In this document: piece by piece, positions 18,547-27,710 of the stretch
Layout of the letters: each line of letters opens with the position of its first letter
Numbering within the stretch: position 1 is the first letter of the stretch
NCBI GenBank assembly: GCA_017472605.1
Contig: JAFUPV010000070.1
Location: 1 to 64,000, forward strand
DNA: 64,000 bases
Direction: 5' to 3'
DNA from: Lachnospiraceae bacterium
Lineage (GTDB): Bacteria; Bacillota; Clostridia; Lachnospirales; Lachnospiraceae
Position numbers and translations under genes: made by a program
Notes under the pieces: model-generated
What the model saw: only the letters and a program-made list of their open reading frames with translations
Told to the model about the DNA's origin: nothing
The model's database searches: none

Positions 18547-18616
18547 AACGCAACAGACCGTTCGAGAAGCAATCACAACATGTGATGTGCAGGCGAACGG
18601 TCTGTTGCGTTTGTTC
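18547..18616 (+). terminator. Terminator after glgB with nested hairpin
   Basis: An 18 bp perfect stem, 18547-18564 with 18594-18611, and an inner hairpin TCACA/TGTGA in the loop. It is followed by a T-rich stretch. It may also stop the minus-strand coaX-araC operon. Confidence 0.85.
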
Positions 18617-18628
18617 TTTTGTACTTAC

Positions 18629-18681
18629 ATTCGGGCGATCATACCAGTAGCACGGTTGTCCGGGTTTATGCGGGCAGCGAG
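18629..18681 (+). repeat. Dispersed post-terminator element, copy B
   Basis: Lies just after the glgB terminator and aligns with copy A (11513-11565) in three blocks: GGGCGATCATACC, CCGGGTTTATG and GCAGCGAGT. Confidence 0.45.
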
Positions 18682-18721
18682 TCAGACGGGCGCTTCTTTA
18701 CATGCATCCGGCAACCATGTT

Positions 18722-19678
18722 TTATAGATCTGGTTCCATCCAGCCATTAAACTTCATGATGCGGGCATTCTGAAGATTTTTATCATCGATGGACGAACGG
18801 CGGTATTCCCGCGGGGACATGTTAACAAGGCGGTAAAAATAGCGGTTGAAGCTGGAAATTGAGTGGAATCCGACGCTTTCGGAGATGTTCAGGACCGATT
18901 CTTCGGTACTGCGCAGAAGATAGCAGGCTTTTGTGATCCGGACTGTGTTGAGGTATTCCAGCGGACTGCCGCCCATGGTCGTGTTAAAGACACGGCGGAA
19001 ATGGGTTGGGCTTAAACCGCAGAGATCCGCGAGAGACTCCATGGTGAACTGATTCATGTAATTGTGCTTGATGTATTCCAGTGCCGGGACAATTGCCAGG
19101 GTATGGTTCTGCTCCAGCTTGTCCGGTACAATTTGCGGTGCCTGTTGGTGGTTTTCGCCGCAGTAACGGCAAAGCTCGATCAGAAGGGAAAGAAACAGAG
19201 CGCGGGAATTCAGCTGGTACTGCGGTTTGGTGTCTACGATCTCCTGGATCAGCCGATTGACATAGAATGCGAGAACCGGATTGTCCTGTTTGTGGATGAT
19301 TCTGGCGGTATTGATGGATTCCAGCATCTGACTGATCGGATAGGAGGAGCCTGGGGCGAAGGAATCCAGCATTTCAGTCATGTCAACCATGATGTAGGAC
19401 CATTTGCTGCTGCTTCCGGAAGCGGACCAGGTGGTGTGGGGGATGTTGCGGGCAATAAACGTAATATCATCCCCTGAAAAAGGAATGTTCTGTTTGCGTA
19501 CTTTCAGGATACCGCTTCCTTCATGGCAGTAGCCAAGTTCAAGACAGTTGTGGAAATGAAGGTGCTCATTTGGTTTGTCAGAGATTCGCCAGTGCTCGCC
19601 CGTCAGAACAAGAACCGGAAATTCAACCGGAAGATAATAGCTGCGGAATTCTGTAATTGTTTTCTTTGGTTTGGACAT
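18722..19678 (-). CDS. AraC family transcriptional regulator
   Basis: A 318 aa protein with an N-terminal cupin-like sensing domain (HFHNCLELGYC near residue 42) and a C-terminal double helix-turn-helix: FTMESLADLCGLSPTHFRRVF and ISESVGFHSISSFNRYFYR followed by the family motif MSPREYRRS. The gene begins 3 nt after coaX and is probably in its operon. Its target is not evident; AraC proteins of this shape usually control sugar or glycoside genes. Confidence 0.9.
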   Translation of the reverse strand: MSKPKKTITEFRSYYLPVEFPVLVLTGEHWRISDKPNEHLHFHNCLELGYCHEGSGILKVRKQNIPFSGDDITFIARNIPHTTWSASGSSSKWSYIMVDMTEMLDSFAPGSSYPISQMLESINTARIIHKQDNPVLAFYVNRLIQEIVDTKPQYQLNSRALFLSLLIELCRYCGENHQQAPQIVPDKLEQNHTLAIVPALEYIKHNYMNQFTMESLADLCGLSPTHFRRVFNTTMGGSPLEYLNTVRITKACYLLRSTEESVLNISESVGFHSISSFNRYFYRLVNMSPREYRRSSIDDKNLQNARIMKFNGWMEPDL

Positions 19679-19681
19679 GGA

Positions 19682-20476
19682 TTACCTCTCTGTTCCTTTG
19701 CATGCCGGCGCTTTTTGGTTTTTCTGATAGATCAGCTCCAGGCCCTTCAGCATCAGACCATCGTCGTAAATGATGGGGTGACTGCAGAAAGGGGTAATAA
19801 ACCGGGCAATTCCGCCGGTGGCAACAACCGTTGCCGTATCATTCAGTTCATTCAGGATGCGGGTGATCATTCCGTCTACCATGGAAGCGCTGCCATAGAC
19901 GGAACCGCTTTTCATGCAATCAACGGTATTTCTTCCGATGACTTTCTTCGGTTCTTCCAGACTGATTTTGGGAAGCTGGGACGTGCCGCTTGTCAGAGAG
20001 CTGAGGGCAACCTCAACACCGGGGACAATCGCGCCGCCGAGAAAATGTTTCTGACGGTTGATCACGGAAAAGGTAGTAGCTGTTCCCATGTCGATCACAA
20101 TGAGCGGAGCCGGATAGGAGGTAAGCGCGGCTACTGCGCCTACCACAAGATCACTGCCAAGCTGAGCAGGATTGTCAATCATAATCTTCAGACCGGTTTT
20201 CAGTCCGGGGCCAACAACAAGGGGCGGTTGTCCGAATACCTTTCTGACTGCTTCACAGAGAAGATGGGATACGGGCGGAACAACCGACGAAAGAATGCAG
20301 CCTTCGATCGTGGAGGGCTCAATGTTGTGAAGCTCCAGGATCAGCTTAAAATCAATGGCATACTCCAGTTCTGTCTTGGCAAGTCGGGTGGAGATCCGTT
20401 CCGTAAACAAAACCATTCCTTCGGATATGCATCCGGTTACAATATGGGTATTTCCAACATCCAGCGCAAAAATCAT
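19682..20476 (-). CDS. coaX: Type III pantothenate kinase
   Basis: A 264 aa ASKHA-fold kinase with the CoaX phosphate motif DVGNTHIVTG at the N-terminus, DMGTATTFSV near residue 120 and GGAIVPGV near 145. It phosphorylates pantothenate, the first step of coenzyme A synthesis, and is not inhibited by CoA in characterised members. The start follows GGAGG. araC follows after 3 nt. Confidence 0.94.
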   Translation of the reverse strand: MIFALDVGNTHIVTGCISEGMVLFTERISTRLAKTELEYAIDFKLILELHNIEPSTIEGCILSSVVPPVSHLLCEAVRKVFGQPPLVVGPGLKTGLKIMIDNPAQLGSDLVVGAVAALTSYPAPLIVIDMGTATTFSVINRQKHFLGGAIVPGVEVALSSLTSGTSQLPKISLEEPKKVIGRNTVDCMKSGSVYGSASMVDGMITRILNELNDTATVVATGGIARFITPFCSHPIIYDDGLMLKGLELIYQKNQKAPACKGTER

Positions 20477-20576
20477 AGAAACCTCCTGCCGGTCCCTGGA
20501 GAACCGGTTCTTCTTTTTCGCATTTCATACATGCGGGCATGCCGATCGGATCCTGTAAGGTACATGCTCACCAGAT

Positions 20577-20604
20577 AGTATATCACAGGAACGGCCGGAT
20601 GCAA
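20577..20604 (-). promoter_or_regulatory. Putative promoter of coaX-araC
   Basis: Read on the minus strand: TTGCAT (20604-20599), 16 nt spacer, TATACT (20582-20577). It gives a leader of about 95 nt. Confidence 0.5.
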
Positions 20605-20698
20605 AGTATAAGACTGGAAAAAAAGGAGATACTTCGGATAGGACTGCAGACACGGAAGAAACAGCGGATGGATGCAGCAGAGAAGAAAAGGAGTGGAC

Positions 20699-20896
20699 AT
20701 GGGAAAAAAAGCAAAACCGGACTGGGACCATCTGACACAGGAGGATCTGAAAAAACTGGAAATCGCAGAAGAACTTGGTTTGCTGGATAAGATCCGGGAG
20801 GGGGGATACCGCTGTCTGTCCGCAAAGGAGTCAGGACGGATCGGAGGGATCATTGCCAGCCAAAAAAAGAAGAAAAGTGTTGAAGAACAGGTGTAA
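20699..20896 (+). CDS. Alpha/beta-type small acid-soluble spore protein
   Basis: A 65 aa DNA-binding spore protein. It has the SASP hallmarks [13 protein letters not shown] (containing the EIA germination-protease site) and [10 protein letters not shown], the clostridial variant of the C-terminal motif. It starts at ATG 20699 behind AAAAGGAG; the upstream in-frame start has no site. It coats and protects spore DNA. The gene ends just inside the deoC promoter. Confidence 0.87.
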   Translation: MGKKAKPDWDHLTQEDLKKLEIAEELGLLDKIREGGYRCLSAKESGRIGGIIASQKKKKSVEEQV

Positions 20897-20908
20897 AACG
20901 ATTATACT
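20880..20908 (+). promoter_or_regulatory. Sigma-A-type promoter of deoC
   Basis: TTGAAG (20880-20885), 17 nt spacer, TATACT (20903-20908). It overlaps the last codons of the SASP gene. Confidence 0.6.
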
Positions 20909-20952
20909 ATAGACAGAAGCATCAGAACACATATGACGGAAGGAGAAGGAAA

Positions 20953-21600
20953 ATGGATAAAAAACAGCTGCTTGGTATGGTGGATCATACCTTATTGGCT
21001 CAGGGCGCAACCTGGGCGGAGATCAGACAGATCTGTGATGATGCGATTGCATATCAGACTGCTTCGGTATGCATTCCGCCTTCTTACGTGGAAAAAGCAA
21101 AGAAATATGTCGGAGACCGAATGCCGATCTGTACGGTAATCGGATTTCCAAACGGGTACATGACTACTGCGGTTAAGGTCTTTGAGGCAAAGGATGCCAT
21201 TGCCAACGGTGCAGACGAAATTGACATGGTAATCAACATCGGCTGGGTCAAAGATTCCCGCTACGATCTGGTTCAGAAGGAGATTGAAGCGGTAAAGGAA
21301 GCTTGCGGCAGTAAGATCCTGAAGGTGATCATCGAAACCTGCCTGCTGACAGAAGAAGAAAAGATTCGGATGTGTGATGTGGTAACAGCGGCAAAAGCGG
21401 ACTATATCAAAACCTCAACCGGATTTTCCCGCGCCGGAGCGACTTTTGAGGACATCGAGCTTTTTGCAGCTCATGTGGGACCAAATGTAAAGATGAAAGC
21501 TGCCGGAGGAATCTCTTCCTTTGAGGATGCGGAGCGGTTTGCCGAGCTTGGCGCATCAAGACTCGGAACGAGCCGTCTGGTGAAGCTGGCAAAAATCTGA
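20953..21600 (+). CDS. deoC: Deoxyribose-phosphate aldolase
   Basis: A 215 aa class I aldolase of standard length. The Schiff-base lysine lies in YIKTSTGF near residue 155, with the second active-site lysine in KAAGGI and the proton relay Asp in EIDMVINIG. It splits deoxyribose-5-phosphate to glyceraldehyde-3-phosphate and acetaldehyde in deoxynucleoside breakdown. It has its own promoter and terminator. Confidence 0.96.
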   Translation: MDKKQLLGMVDHTLLAQGATWAEIRQICDDAIAYQTASVCIPPSYVEKAKKYVGDRMPICTVIGFPNGYMTTAVKVFEAKDAIANGADEIDMVINIGWVKDSRYDLVQKEIEAVKEACGSKILKVIIETCLLTEEEKIRMCDVVTAAKADYIKTSTGFSRAGATFEDIELFAAHVGPNVKMKAAGGISSFEDAERFAELGASRLGTSRLVKLAKI

Positions 21601-21619
21601 GAAAAATGGTGAACAGAGG

Positions 21620-21660
21620 ACACCCCCTGTTGAGACAGATGTTTCAACAGGGGGTGTTTG
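21620..21660 (+). terminator. Terminator after deoC
   Basis: A 14 bp stem (21620-21633 with 21644-21657), loop GACAGATGTT, followed by TTTG. It also lies downstream of the convergent purF-like gene. Confidence 0.85.
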
Positions 21661-21710
21661 TATGCATTGGTATTCCGCGGAGAAACGGTGGCGTCTGCAG
21701 ACGAACCGGA

Positions 21711-23123
21711 TCATTCCTTGCCATTCCAGCAGTAAGTGCAGAGCTGACACGGATCCAGGCCGATGGACTCGATCAGGTCATCCAGACGATGGAACTTCAG
21801 CGACGTGAAATTCATCTTCTTTCGGATCTCTTCCACCATCTGGCAGTAGCATTTGCTGTCCGGATCTGCGTATTCCTCCAGTTTTTCCGGTGACACATCA
21901 TCGCCTTCCAGTTCACGGATCACACGTCTGGTGATCAGATCCATCTCGGAAGAAGAGCGGGAGAAATTCAGGAATTTGCAGCCGTAGATCAGCGGCGGAC
22001 ATGCCGGACGGATATGTACCTCTCTGGCTCCGCTCTGGTAGAGGAATTCCGTTGTTTCACGAAGCTGGGTTCCGCGGACGATGGAGTCATCGATCAGCAG
22101 AAGGCTCTTATCCTGGATCAGAGAGTGGACAGGGATCAGTTTCATCTTGGCGATCAGGCTGCGCTGATTCTGGCTGGTCGGCATGAACGAACGGGGCCAG
22201 GTCGGCGTGTACTTGATGAACGGGCGGGAAAACGGGATGCCGGATTTGTTGGCATAGCCCACCGCGTGGGGGGTTCCGGAATCGGGAACACCGGCAACGC
22301 TGTCAATGTGGATTCCTTCCTGATCACGCTTCGCAAGCATGGCTCCGCATTTATAGCGCATTTCTTCCACGTTGATTCCTTCGTAGGTGGAGGTTGGATA
22401 ACCATAGTATACCCACAGGAAGGAACAGATCTTCATCTGTTTGCGGGGCGGTGCAATCGTTTCCACACCGTCCGGAGTCATGAAGACAATTTCGCCGGGA
22501 CCAAGTTCTTTATAGTCTGTGTAGCCGAGATTTAAATAGGAAAAGCTTTCAAACGCAACGCAGTAGCCGGTATCCTTCTTACCAAGCACAACAGGAGTCC
22601 GTCCGACACGGTCGCGGGCTGCATAAATTCCCCGGTCGGTCAGCAGCAGAAGAGACATGGAACCGTCGATCTTTTCCTGAACATAGCGGATTCCTTCTTC
22701 GAAGCTTTTATGACGGCTGATCAGGGCAGCAACCAGTTCCGTATGATTGGTGTTGCCATGGCTCATTCCCATGAAATGGGTACATCCGTTGTCAAAGCAG
22801 TCACGGATCAGCTCTTCCGCATTGTTGATCTTGCCGATGGTGGTGATCGCAAAGGAACCGAGGTGGGAGTTTACTAACAGCGGCTGCGGATCAAAGTCGG
22901 AAATGCAGCCGATTCCCAGATGACCGTTCAGTTCATCAAAATCTTTTTCAAATTTGGTACGAAACGGTGAATTCTCAATGTTGTGAATTGCCCGTTCAAA
23001 GCCCTGCTCCCCGTAGATCGCCATACCTGCCCGTCTGGTGCCCAGATGGGAATGATAGTCTGTGCCAAAGAAAATATCCGGCACACAGTTTTCTTTTGAT
23101 ACTGCACCAAAAAATCCACCCAT
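21711..23123 (-). CDS. Amidophosphoribosyltransferase-like protein lacking Cys1
   Basis: A 470 aa homologue of PurF. The Ntn-hydrolase domain fills the first 230 residues, including LGTRRAGMA and SHGNTNHTE. The PRTase motif LLLIDDSIVRGTQ lies near residue 345. Cysteines equivalent to the 4Fe-4S ligands are present, including the C-terminal CQLCTYCWNGKE. PurF needs Cys as residue 1 after Met removal, but here the start reads MGGFFGAVS, with Gly in that place, so glutamine hydrolysis should fail. It may use ammonia or have a regulatory role. Whether a normal purF exists elsewhere cannot be seen. Confidence 0.85.
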   Translation of the reverse strand: MGGFFGAVSKENCVPDIFFGTDYHSHLGTRRAGMAIYGEQGFERAIHNIENSPFRTKFEKDFDELNGHLGIGCISDFDPQPLLVNSHLGSFAITTIGKINNAEELIRDCFDNGCTHFMGMSHGNTNHTELVAALISRHKSFEEGIRYVQEKIDGSMSLLLLTDRGIYAARDRVGRTPVVLGKKDTGYCVAFESFSYLNLGYTDYKELGPGEIVFMTPDGVETIAPPRKQMKICSFLWVYYGYPTSTYEGINVEEMRYKCGAMLAKRDQEGIHIDSVAGVPDSGTPHAVGYANKSGIPFSRPFIKYTPTWPRSFMPTSQNQRSLIAKMKLIPVHSLIQDKSLLLIDDSIVRGTQLRETTEFLYQSGAREVHIRPACPPLIYGCKFLNFSRSSSEMDLITRRVIRELEGDDVSPEKLEEYADPDSKCYCQMVEEIRKKMNFTSLKFHRLDDLIESIGLDPCQLCTYCWNGKE

Positions 23124-23174
23124 AATATGCTCTCTCCTGTCTCTTTCTGTTGCTGTTGGTTTTGGGAAATCGGA

Positions 23175-23216
23175 TACCAGTACATCAGTTGCAAAACGCT
23201 GTACCAGTATATTATA
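23175..23216 (-). promoter_or_regulatory. Promoter -10 and repeated operator-like boxes upstream of purF-like gene
   Basis: On the minus strand a TATAAT box (23216-23211) is followed by two direct copies of TACTGGTA (23209-23202 and 23182-23175), 27 nt apart. A convincing -35 box is not clear. The repeats sit where a repressor would block transcription. Confidence 0.4.
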
Positions 23217-23305
23217 AACGTTATTTTCTCAAACAACAAGCCTATTCTGATTTTCTGGCGAAAATGACAAAAAATGGAATGGATCCGGTTTATTTTTCTG
23301 CAGAA

Positions 23306-24193
23306 TTATTGCAGTGGAAACGCGGCAGCTTCTTCAATCAGACAGCGCAGTGCGGGGGCAGCCCACCGGTTTGTATTGTAGATAACCTGAATGTACATGC
23401 TCAGGTCATAATCCTGCACATGGATCAGGGAGATGGTTCCGTTTGCCAGGTCATTGAGGAGGGTACATCGGGGGAGAAGCGAGATGCCCAGGTGACTGAT
23501 CACTGCGTCGATAATAAAGCGGGTATGACCGATTTCCAGACAGCAGGGTGCTTCCAGTCCGTTCTGAGCCAGATACTGCTCAAAGGCATGCCGGTAATTG
23601 CAGCCTTTTTCGACAAACAGAAAACGCTCCTTCAGAAGTTCGCCCAGTGTGACAAAATCCCGTCCGGCAAAGGGATGGTCGCTGGCACAGAAGAAGCAGA
23701 TCTGTTCGGAAATGGCGCGGGCTGTGGTCCAGCCTGGCCGGCTTGTCATGTGATCCAGCAGAAAAATCAGGTCCAGTTTTCCCCGTTCCAGCAGATCAAT
23801 GGCTTCGTAAGTCGTTGCAACCTGAAGACGGCAGGTGATCTGGGGATATTTTTTCATGAACCGGTAAAACAGGCTGACATAGGGCGAGGCACAGATGCTT
23901 TCCATGATGCCGATGTTCAGATGGCCCTGGGGAGCCTGAGGTGTCTGAAAGAATTCTTTGGCCATGGATTCATATTTCGCAATCTGGTAGGCGAAAGGGA
24001 GGAACGATTCGCCGGGCTGGGAAAGGGCGATCAGTTTGCCGTTTCGTTCAAACAGCTGGACGCCGAGCTCATCCTCAAGAAGCTGGATCTGGGTGCTGAT
24101 GGTAGACTGTGCATAGCCGAGATCTGCCGCTGCATGGGAAAAACTTCCGAGTTCCGCGACTTTAATAAAGGTTTTGATGTTTTTCAGTTCCAT
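23306..24193 (-). CDS. LysR family transcriptional regulator
   Basis: A 295 aa regulator. An N-terminal winged helix covers residues 1-60 (TFIKVAELGSFSHAAADLGYAQSTIS), followed by a periplasmic-binding-like effector domain. It starts at ATG 24193 behind GGAGG; an in-frame start 7 codons earlier is less likely. It is divergent from the cysteine desulfidase family gene. A perfect palindrome in between overlaps its own -35 box, so it probably controls both genes. Confidence 0.9.
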   Translation of the reverse strand: MELKNIKTFIKVAELGSFSHAAADLGYAQSTISTQIQLLEDELGVQLFERNGKLIALSQPGESFLPFAYQIAKYESMAKEFFQTPQAPQGHLNIGIMESICASPYVSLFYRFMKKYPQITCRLQVATTYEAIDLLERGKLDLIFLLDHMTSRPGWTTARAISEQICFFCASDHPFAGRDFVTLGELLKERFLFVEKGCNYRHAFEQYLAQNGLEAPCCLEIGHTRFIIDAVISHLGISLLPRCTLLNDLANGTISLIHVQDYDLSMYIQVIYNTNRWAAPALRCLIEEAAAFPLQ

Positions 24194-24230
24194 AGGATGG
24201 CCTCCTTCGCGCAATGCGTCTTCCTGTTTT

Positions 24231-24275
24231 AATATAGGGAAAACAGAAAACTCATATCAATTATTTTGATATGAG
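24231..24275 (-). promoter_or_regulatory. LysR promoter overlapping a perfect 25 bp palindrome
   Basis: The palindrome CTCATATCAA-N5-TTGATATGAG spans 24251-24275. On the minus strand TTGATA (24260-24255) from its left arm serves as -35, with TATATT (24236-24231) as -10 and an 18 nt spacer. This fits autoregulation by LysR and control of the divergent gene. Confidence 0.7.
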
Positions 24276-24292
24276 ATATTATACAATTCAAC

Positions 24293-24373
24293 TTTACAAA
24301 TAGCAACCCCTATGGTAAAATTATACATAATATTCGCCCTCAATTGACCGCATTAACGTGTTAATACGGTCGA
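24293..24373 (+). promoter_or_regulatory. Promoter and leader hairpin of cysteine desulfidase gene
   Basis: TTTACA (24293-24298), 17 nt spacer, TAAAAT (24316-24321). The leader contains an imperfect palindrome (24344-24373) with arms TTGACCGCATTAA and TTAATACGGTCGA around CGTG, which may be an operator or a leader hairpin. No T-run follows it. Confidence 0.6.
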
Positions 24374-24472
24374 AACGGGGAAATTGTTGCAGGCGGGAAC
24401 CGATTCCCGCCGATTCGATGCATGGAACGCATACGAATGAATCATATGCAGAACGAGAAGAGGAGTCAGGGG

Positions 24473-25753
24473 ATGAATACGCTTTCGAAAGAGATCTGTG
24501 ATACTTATATCCAAATTCTGAATGAAGAGCTGGTTCCGGCAATGGGATGTACAGAACCAATCGCTGTTGCTTACTGCGCGGCAAAGGCAAGGGAAGTTCT
24601 TGGATGCCTGCCTCAGAAGGTAACCGTGGAAGCCAGCGGCAATATTATTAAGAATGTCAAGAGTGTAATTGTTCCGAATACGGAAGGGCTGAAAGGAATT
24701 CCGGCTGCTGCAGCTGCCGGTATCGTTGCGGGCAAGGTGGAGAAAATCCTTGAGGTAATTTCTGAAGTAACAAAGGAGCAGAAAGAAGAAATCTGCCGTT
24801 ATCTGGAGGAAGTGCCGATCCAGCTGCTTCCGCTGGAAGAATGCGACAAGCTGGATATCATTGTTTCTGTTGCTGCAGGTGAGGAGCGCGCAAAAGTGCG
24901 GATCTCCCGTCTCCATTCCAACATTTCCTACATCGAGAAGAACGGTGAGGTTCTTTACCAGGAGGGCGCAGTCGAAACGGATACGGCCAGTCACCATGCG
25001 GACCGTTCCACGCTTACGGTAGAGCGGATCATTGAATTTGCTGATACGGTTGACACCGATCTGGTAAAAGATCTTCTCCAGCAGCAGGTTGATTATAACT
25101 GTGCCATCGCAGAGGAAGGTCTGGCAAATGACTGGGGCGCAAATGTGGGAAGTGTGCTGATTAAATGCAACGGCGACTCGCTGAGAAACCGTGCGAAAGC
25201 AATGGCGGCAGCTGGAAGTGATGCCAGAATGAGCGGCTGTGAGCTTCCTGTCATGATCAATTCCGGCAGCGGAAATCAGGGAATTACCGTTTCGGTTCCG
25301 GTAGCCGTTTATGCAAAAGAGCTGGGCTGCTCCAAAGAAGAGATGTACCGTGCGCTGCTTGTTTCCAATCTGATCGCCGTACATATTAAGACAGGAATCG
25401 GTCCGCTTTCCGCGTTCTGCGGAGCTGTCAGCGCCGGATGTGCGGCAGGCTGCGGCATCGCTTACCTGCAGGGCGGAAGACTGGATGCCATTGCCCACAC
25501 GCTGGTGAATGCCATTGCCATTGTTTCCGGCATTGTCTGTGACGGAGCAAAGCCGTCCTGCGCGGGCAAGATCGCTTCGTCTATTGACGCTGCTTTCCTG
25601 GGCTATGACATGTATTTAAACAATCAGCAGTTCTATGGCGGAGACGGAATTGTCTCCAAGGGTGTGGAAAACACGATCCGCAACATCGGCCGCCTCGGTG
25701 CGCAGGGTATGTGCGATACCGACCGCGAGATTATCCGCATCATGACAGATTAA
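24473..25753 (+). CDS. L-cysteine desulfidase family protein (UPF0597)
   Basis: A 426 aa protein related to E. coli CyuA (YhaM, 436 aa) and the alpha part of iron-sulfur serine dehydratases. Cluster-ligand cysteines are evident in MGCTEP near residue 25, SAGCAAGCG near 323 and KPSCAGKI near 365. The family degrades L-cysteine to pyruvate, ammonia and sulfide in the cytosol. ATG 24473 follows AGGAG at proper spacing; a start at 24422 would add 17 residues not typical of the family. It lies next to a LysR gene and before an oligopeptide importer, which suggests use of peptide-derived cysteine or serine. Confidence 0.87.
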   Translation: MNTLSKEICDTYIQILNEELVPAMGCTEPIAVAYCAAKAREVLGCLPQKVTVEASGNIIKNVKSVIVPNTEGLKGIPAAAAAGIVAGKVEKILEVISEVTKEQKEEICRYLEEVPIQLLPLEECDKLDIIVSVAAGEERAKVRISRLHSNISYIEKNGEVLYQEGAVETDTASHHADRSTLTVERIIEFADTVDTDLVKDLLQQQVDYNCAIAEEGLANDWGANVGSVLIKCNGDSLRNRAKAMAAAGSDARMSGCELPVMINSGSGNQGITVSVPVAVYAKELGCSKEEMYRALLVSNLIAVHIKTGIGPLSAFCGAVSAGCAAGCGIAYLQGGRLDAIAHTLVNAIAIVSGIVCDGAKPSCAGKIASSIDAAFLGYDMYLNNQQFYGGDGIVSKGVENTIRNIGRLGAQGMCDTDREIIRIMTD

Positions 25754-25783
25754 ATTTGTTCAAGGAAAAACAGCTTTTTTCCA

Positions 25784-25812
25784 TGGACACAAACAATGGA
25801 TTATGATATCAT
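25784..25812 (+). promoter_or_regulatory. Sigma-A-type promoter of the oligopeptide ABC operon
   Basis: TGGACA (25784-25789), 17 nt spacer, TATCAT (25807-25812). The leader is about 105 nt. Confidence 0.65.
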
Positions 25813-25923
25813 TTTTCTGCGGCAGAGGATAGAACGTTCTGTCGGTCTGCGGCAGAAATTGAGATATCTCCTGATGAAAAGAAAAGTTATGTTCATTGGG
25901 AGTAAACAAGAGGAGGATTTATC

Positions 25924-27621
25924 ATGAGAAACGCAAAGAAGTTTTTAGCAGCTGCGCTTTCCGGTCTGATGGCTGTAACCATGGCTGTTCCGGCTTTCGC
26001 TGAAGAGGCTGTGGAGATGGATGAGGTTCAGGAGCTGAATCTTGTCTTTTCCGATCTGGCTACTCTGGACGTTAACGACGTTCGTAACGCAAACGAGTTC
26101 CAGGTTCTGTCTCAGGTACAGGAAGGTCTGTTCCGCGTATTTACCGATGAGAACGGCAACGATGTGATTGAGAACGCAGGCTGTGAGTCCTATGAGGTTT
26201 CCGAGGACGGTCTGACCTACACCTTCCATCTGAGAGAGATGAACTGGTCCGACGGTGTGCCGGTTGTTGCTCAGCACTATGTGGATTCCATCAAGCGTCT
26301 GCTTGATCCGGAACTGGCATTTTCCTACTCCTTCATGGCTTACGACATCGTAAACGCTGAGGAGTACTATGACGGCAAGTGCACCGTTGATGAGATTGGT
26401 GTCCGCGCAGTTGATGATTACACACTGGAGATCCAGCTGGATGCTGCAATCCCGTTCTTTGACAAGAAGCTGACCTGCGTATGCTTCTTCCCGATCCGTA
26501 AGGACATCATCGATCAGTACGGTGAGGACTGGGCTACCGACTATACCATGCAGGTTTACAACGGACCGTTCGTAATTGACAGCCGTATTCTTGAGAACGA
26601 GATGGTTCTTGTAAAGAATGAGAACTACTGGGATGCTGAGAACGTATACCTGGATAAGGTTACTCTGACCGAGGTTCCGGAGGAGGCTACTCAGTCCCTG
26701 CTTCTTGAGTCTCAGCAGCTGGATATGGTAACCGCTTCCACAGACTATGTTGCAAAGTGGCAGAAGATGACCAACGAGGGTGTTCTGGTTAACATCTCCA
26801 AGGCAAGCCCGAGCTGCAACTACATGGTATTTAACCATCACACTGGCGGTCTGTCCGGTCTGATGAACAACGCAAAGGTTTGTAAGGCTCTGTCTCTCGC
26901 ACTTGACCGTGAGGAGATGAACGAGCTGATCTACAGCGGAATCAACGTTCCGGCTTACGGTCTGATCCCGGCTAACATGATGGTTGGCGAGCAGGAGTTC
27001 AGAAGCCTGGCTGAGGAGCCTCTGTACGCTGATGCAATGCAGTATGTGAACGATACCGAGTATCTGCAGAACCTGTTCAAGGAAGGTATGGCAGAGGAGG
27101 GCATGGGCGATGACCTGAGCTCCGTAACCCTGACCATCATCTCTTCCGGAAACACCACTCAGACTCAGGCAATCCAGGAATACTTCAAGCAGACCTGGGA
27201 GTCCAAGCTGGGTGTTACCGTTGTAACAAACATCTGCCCGGATTCCTCCACCTTCGTAACCGAGAGAAACGAGAACCGTTATGACATGGTATTCATGGGC
27301 TGGAACGGTGACTATAACGATCCGATGACCTTCATGGAGCTGTTCAACACCGGCAGCGGCTATGCAAAGTTCATGGGCGGATACAGCAACGAGACCTACG
27401 ATGAGCTGTTCAACGCTCTGGCTACTATCTCCGACAGTGAGGTTCGTGCAGAGAACTACATCCAGATGGAGTATAACCTGGTTTATGAGAATGCCGGTAT
27501 CGCTCCGATCTACTATAAGAATACTCAGATCTTCGTTCAGTCTTACGTTAAGAACCTGAGCACTCCGATGTTCGGAACCGAGTTCGACTTCAGCCGTGTT
27601 TACATTTCCGGTAAGGAGTAA
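25924..27621 (+). CDS. Oligopeptide/dipeptide ABC transporter substrate-binding protein
   Basis: A 565 aa SBP family 5 (OppA/DppA) protein. Residues 1-26 form a classic signal peptide ending AVPAFA before EEAVE. There is no lipobox cysteine, unusual for a Gram-positive binding protein, so it may be released or held by its transporter. Family motifs are present (SYEVSEDGLTYTFHLRE, NGPFVI). Codon use is highly biased, suggesting strong expression. It is separated from the permeases by a terminator, so it is probably made in excess over them. Confidence 0.9.
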   Translation: MRNAKKFLAAALSGLMAVTMAVPAFAEEAVEMDEVQELNLVFSDLATLDVNDVRNANEFQVLSQVQEGLFRVFTDENGNDVIENAGCESYEVSEDGLTYTFHLREMNWSDGVPVVAQHYVDSIKRLLDPELAFSYSFMAYDIVNAEEYYDGKCTVDEIGVRAVDDYTLEIQLDAAIPFFDKKLTCVCFFPIRKDIIDQYGEDWATDYTMQVYNGPFVIDSRILENEMVLVKNENYWDAENVYLDKVTLTEVPEEATQSLLLESQQLDMVTASTDYVAKWQKMTNEGVLVNISKASPSCNYMVFNHHTGGLSGLMNNAKVCKALSLALDREEMNELIYSGINVPAYGLIPANMMVGEQEFRSLAEEPLYADAMQYVNDTEYLQNLFKEGMAEEGMGDDLSSVTLTIISSGNTTQTQAIQEYFKQTWESKLGVTVVTNICPDSSTFVTERNENRYDMVFMGWNGDYNDPMTFMELFNTGSGYAKFMGGYSNETYDELFNALATISDSEVRAENYIQMEYNLVYENAGIAPIYYKNTQIFVQSYVKNLSTPMFGTEFDFSRVYISGKE

Positions 27622-27655
27622 TTTCCGGTATTGACAACAGATTGTCTGTGTTTTG

Positions 27656-27696
27656 AAAATAAGGTGCCAGCCAAAGGGCCTGGCACCTTATTTTCT
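27656..27696 (+). terminator. Intra-operon terminator between SBP and permease genes
   Basis: A 15 bp perfect stem, 27656-27670 with 27680-27694, loop CCAAAGGGC, with A-run and T-run. Partial read-through would set the ratio of binding protein to channel. Confidence 0.88.
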
Positions 27697-27710
27697 CATA
27701 TTGTTTCTAC

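Noticed and set aside
19523..20578. 351-codon plus-strand frame across coaX and araC
   Set aside because: The minus strand carries complete CoaX and AraC motifs; this frame is antisense.
23150..24232. 360-codon plus-strand frame
   Set aside because: Antisense to the LysR gene, whose HTH and effector domain are clear.
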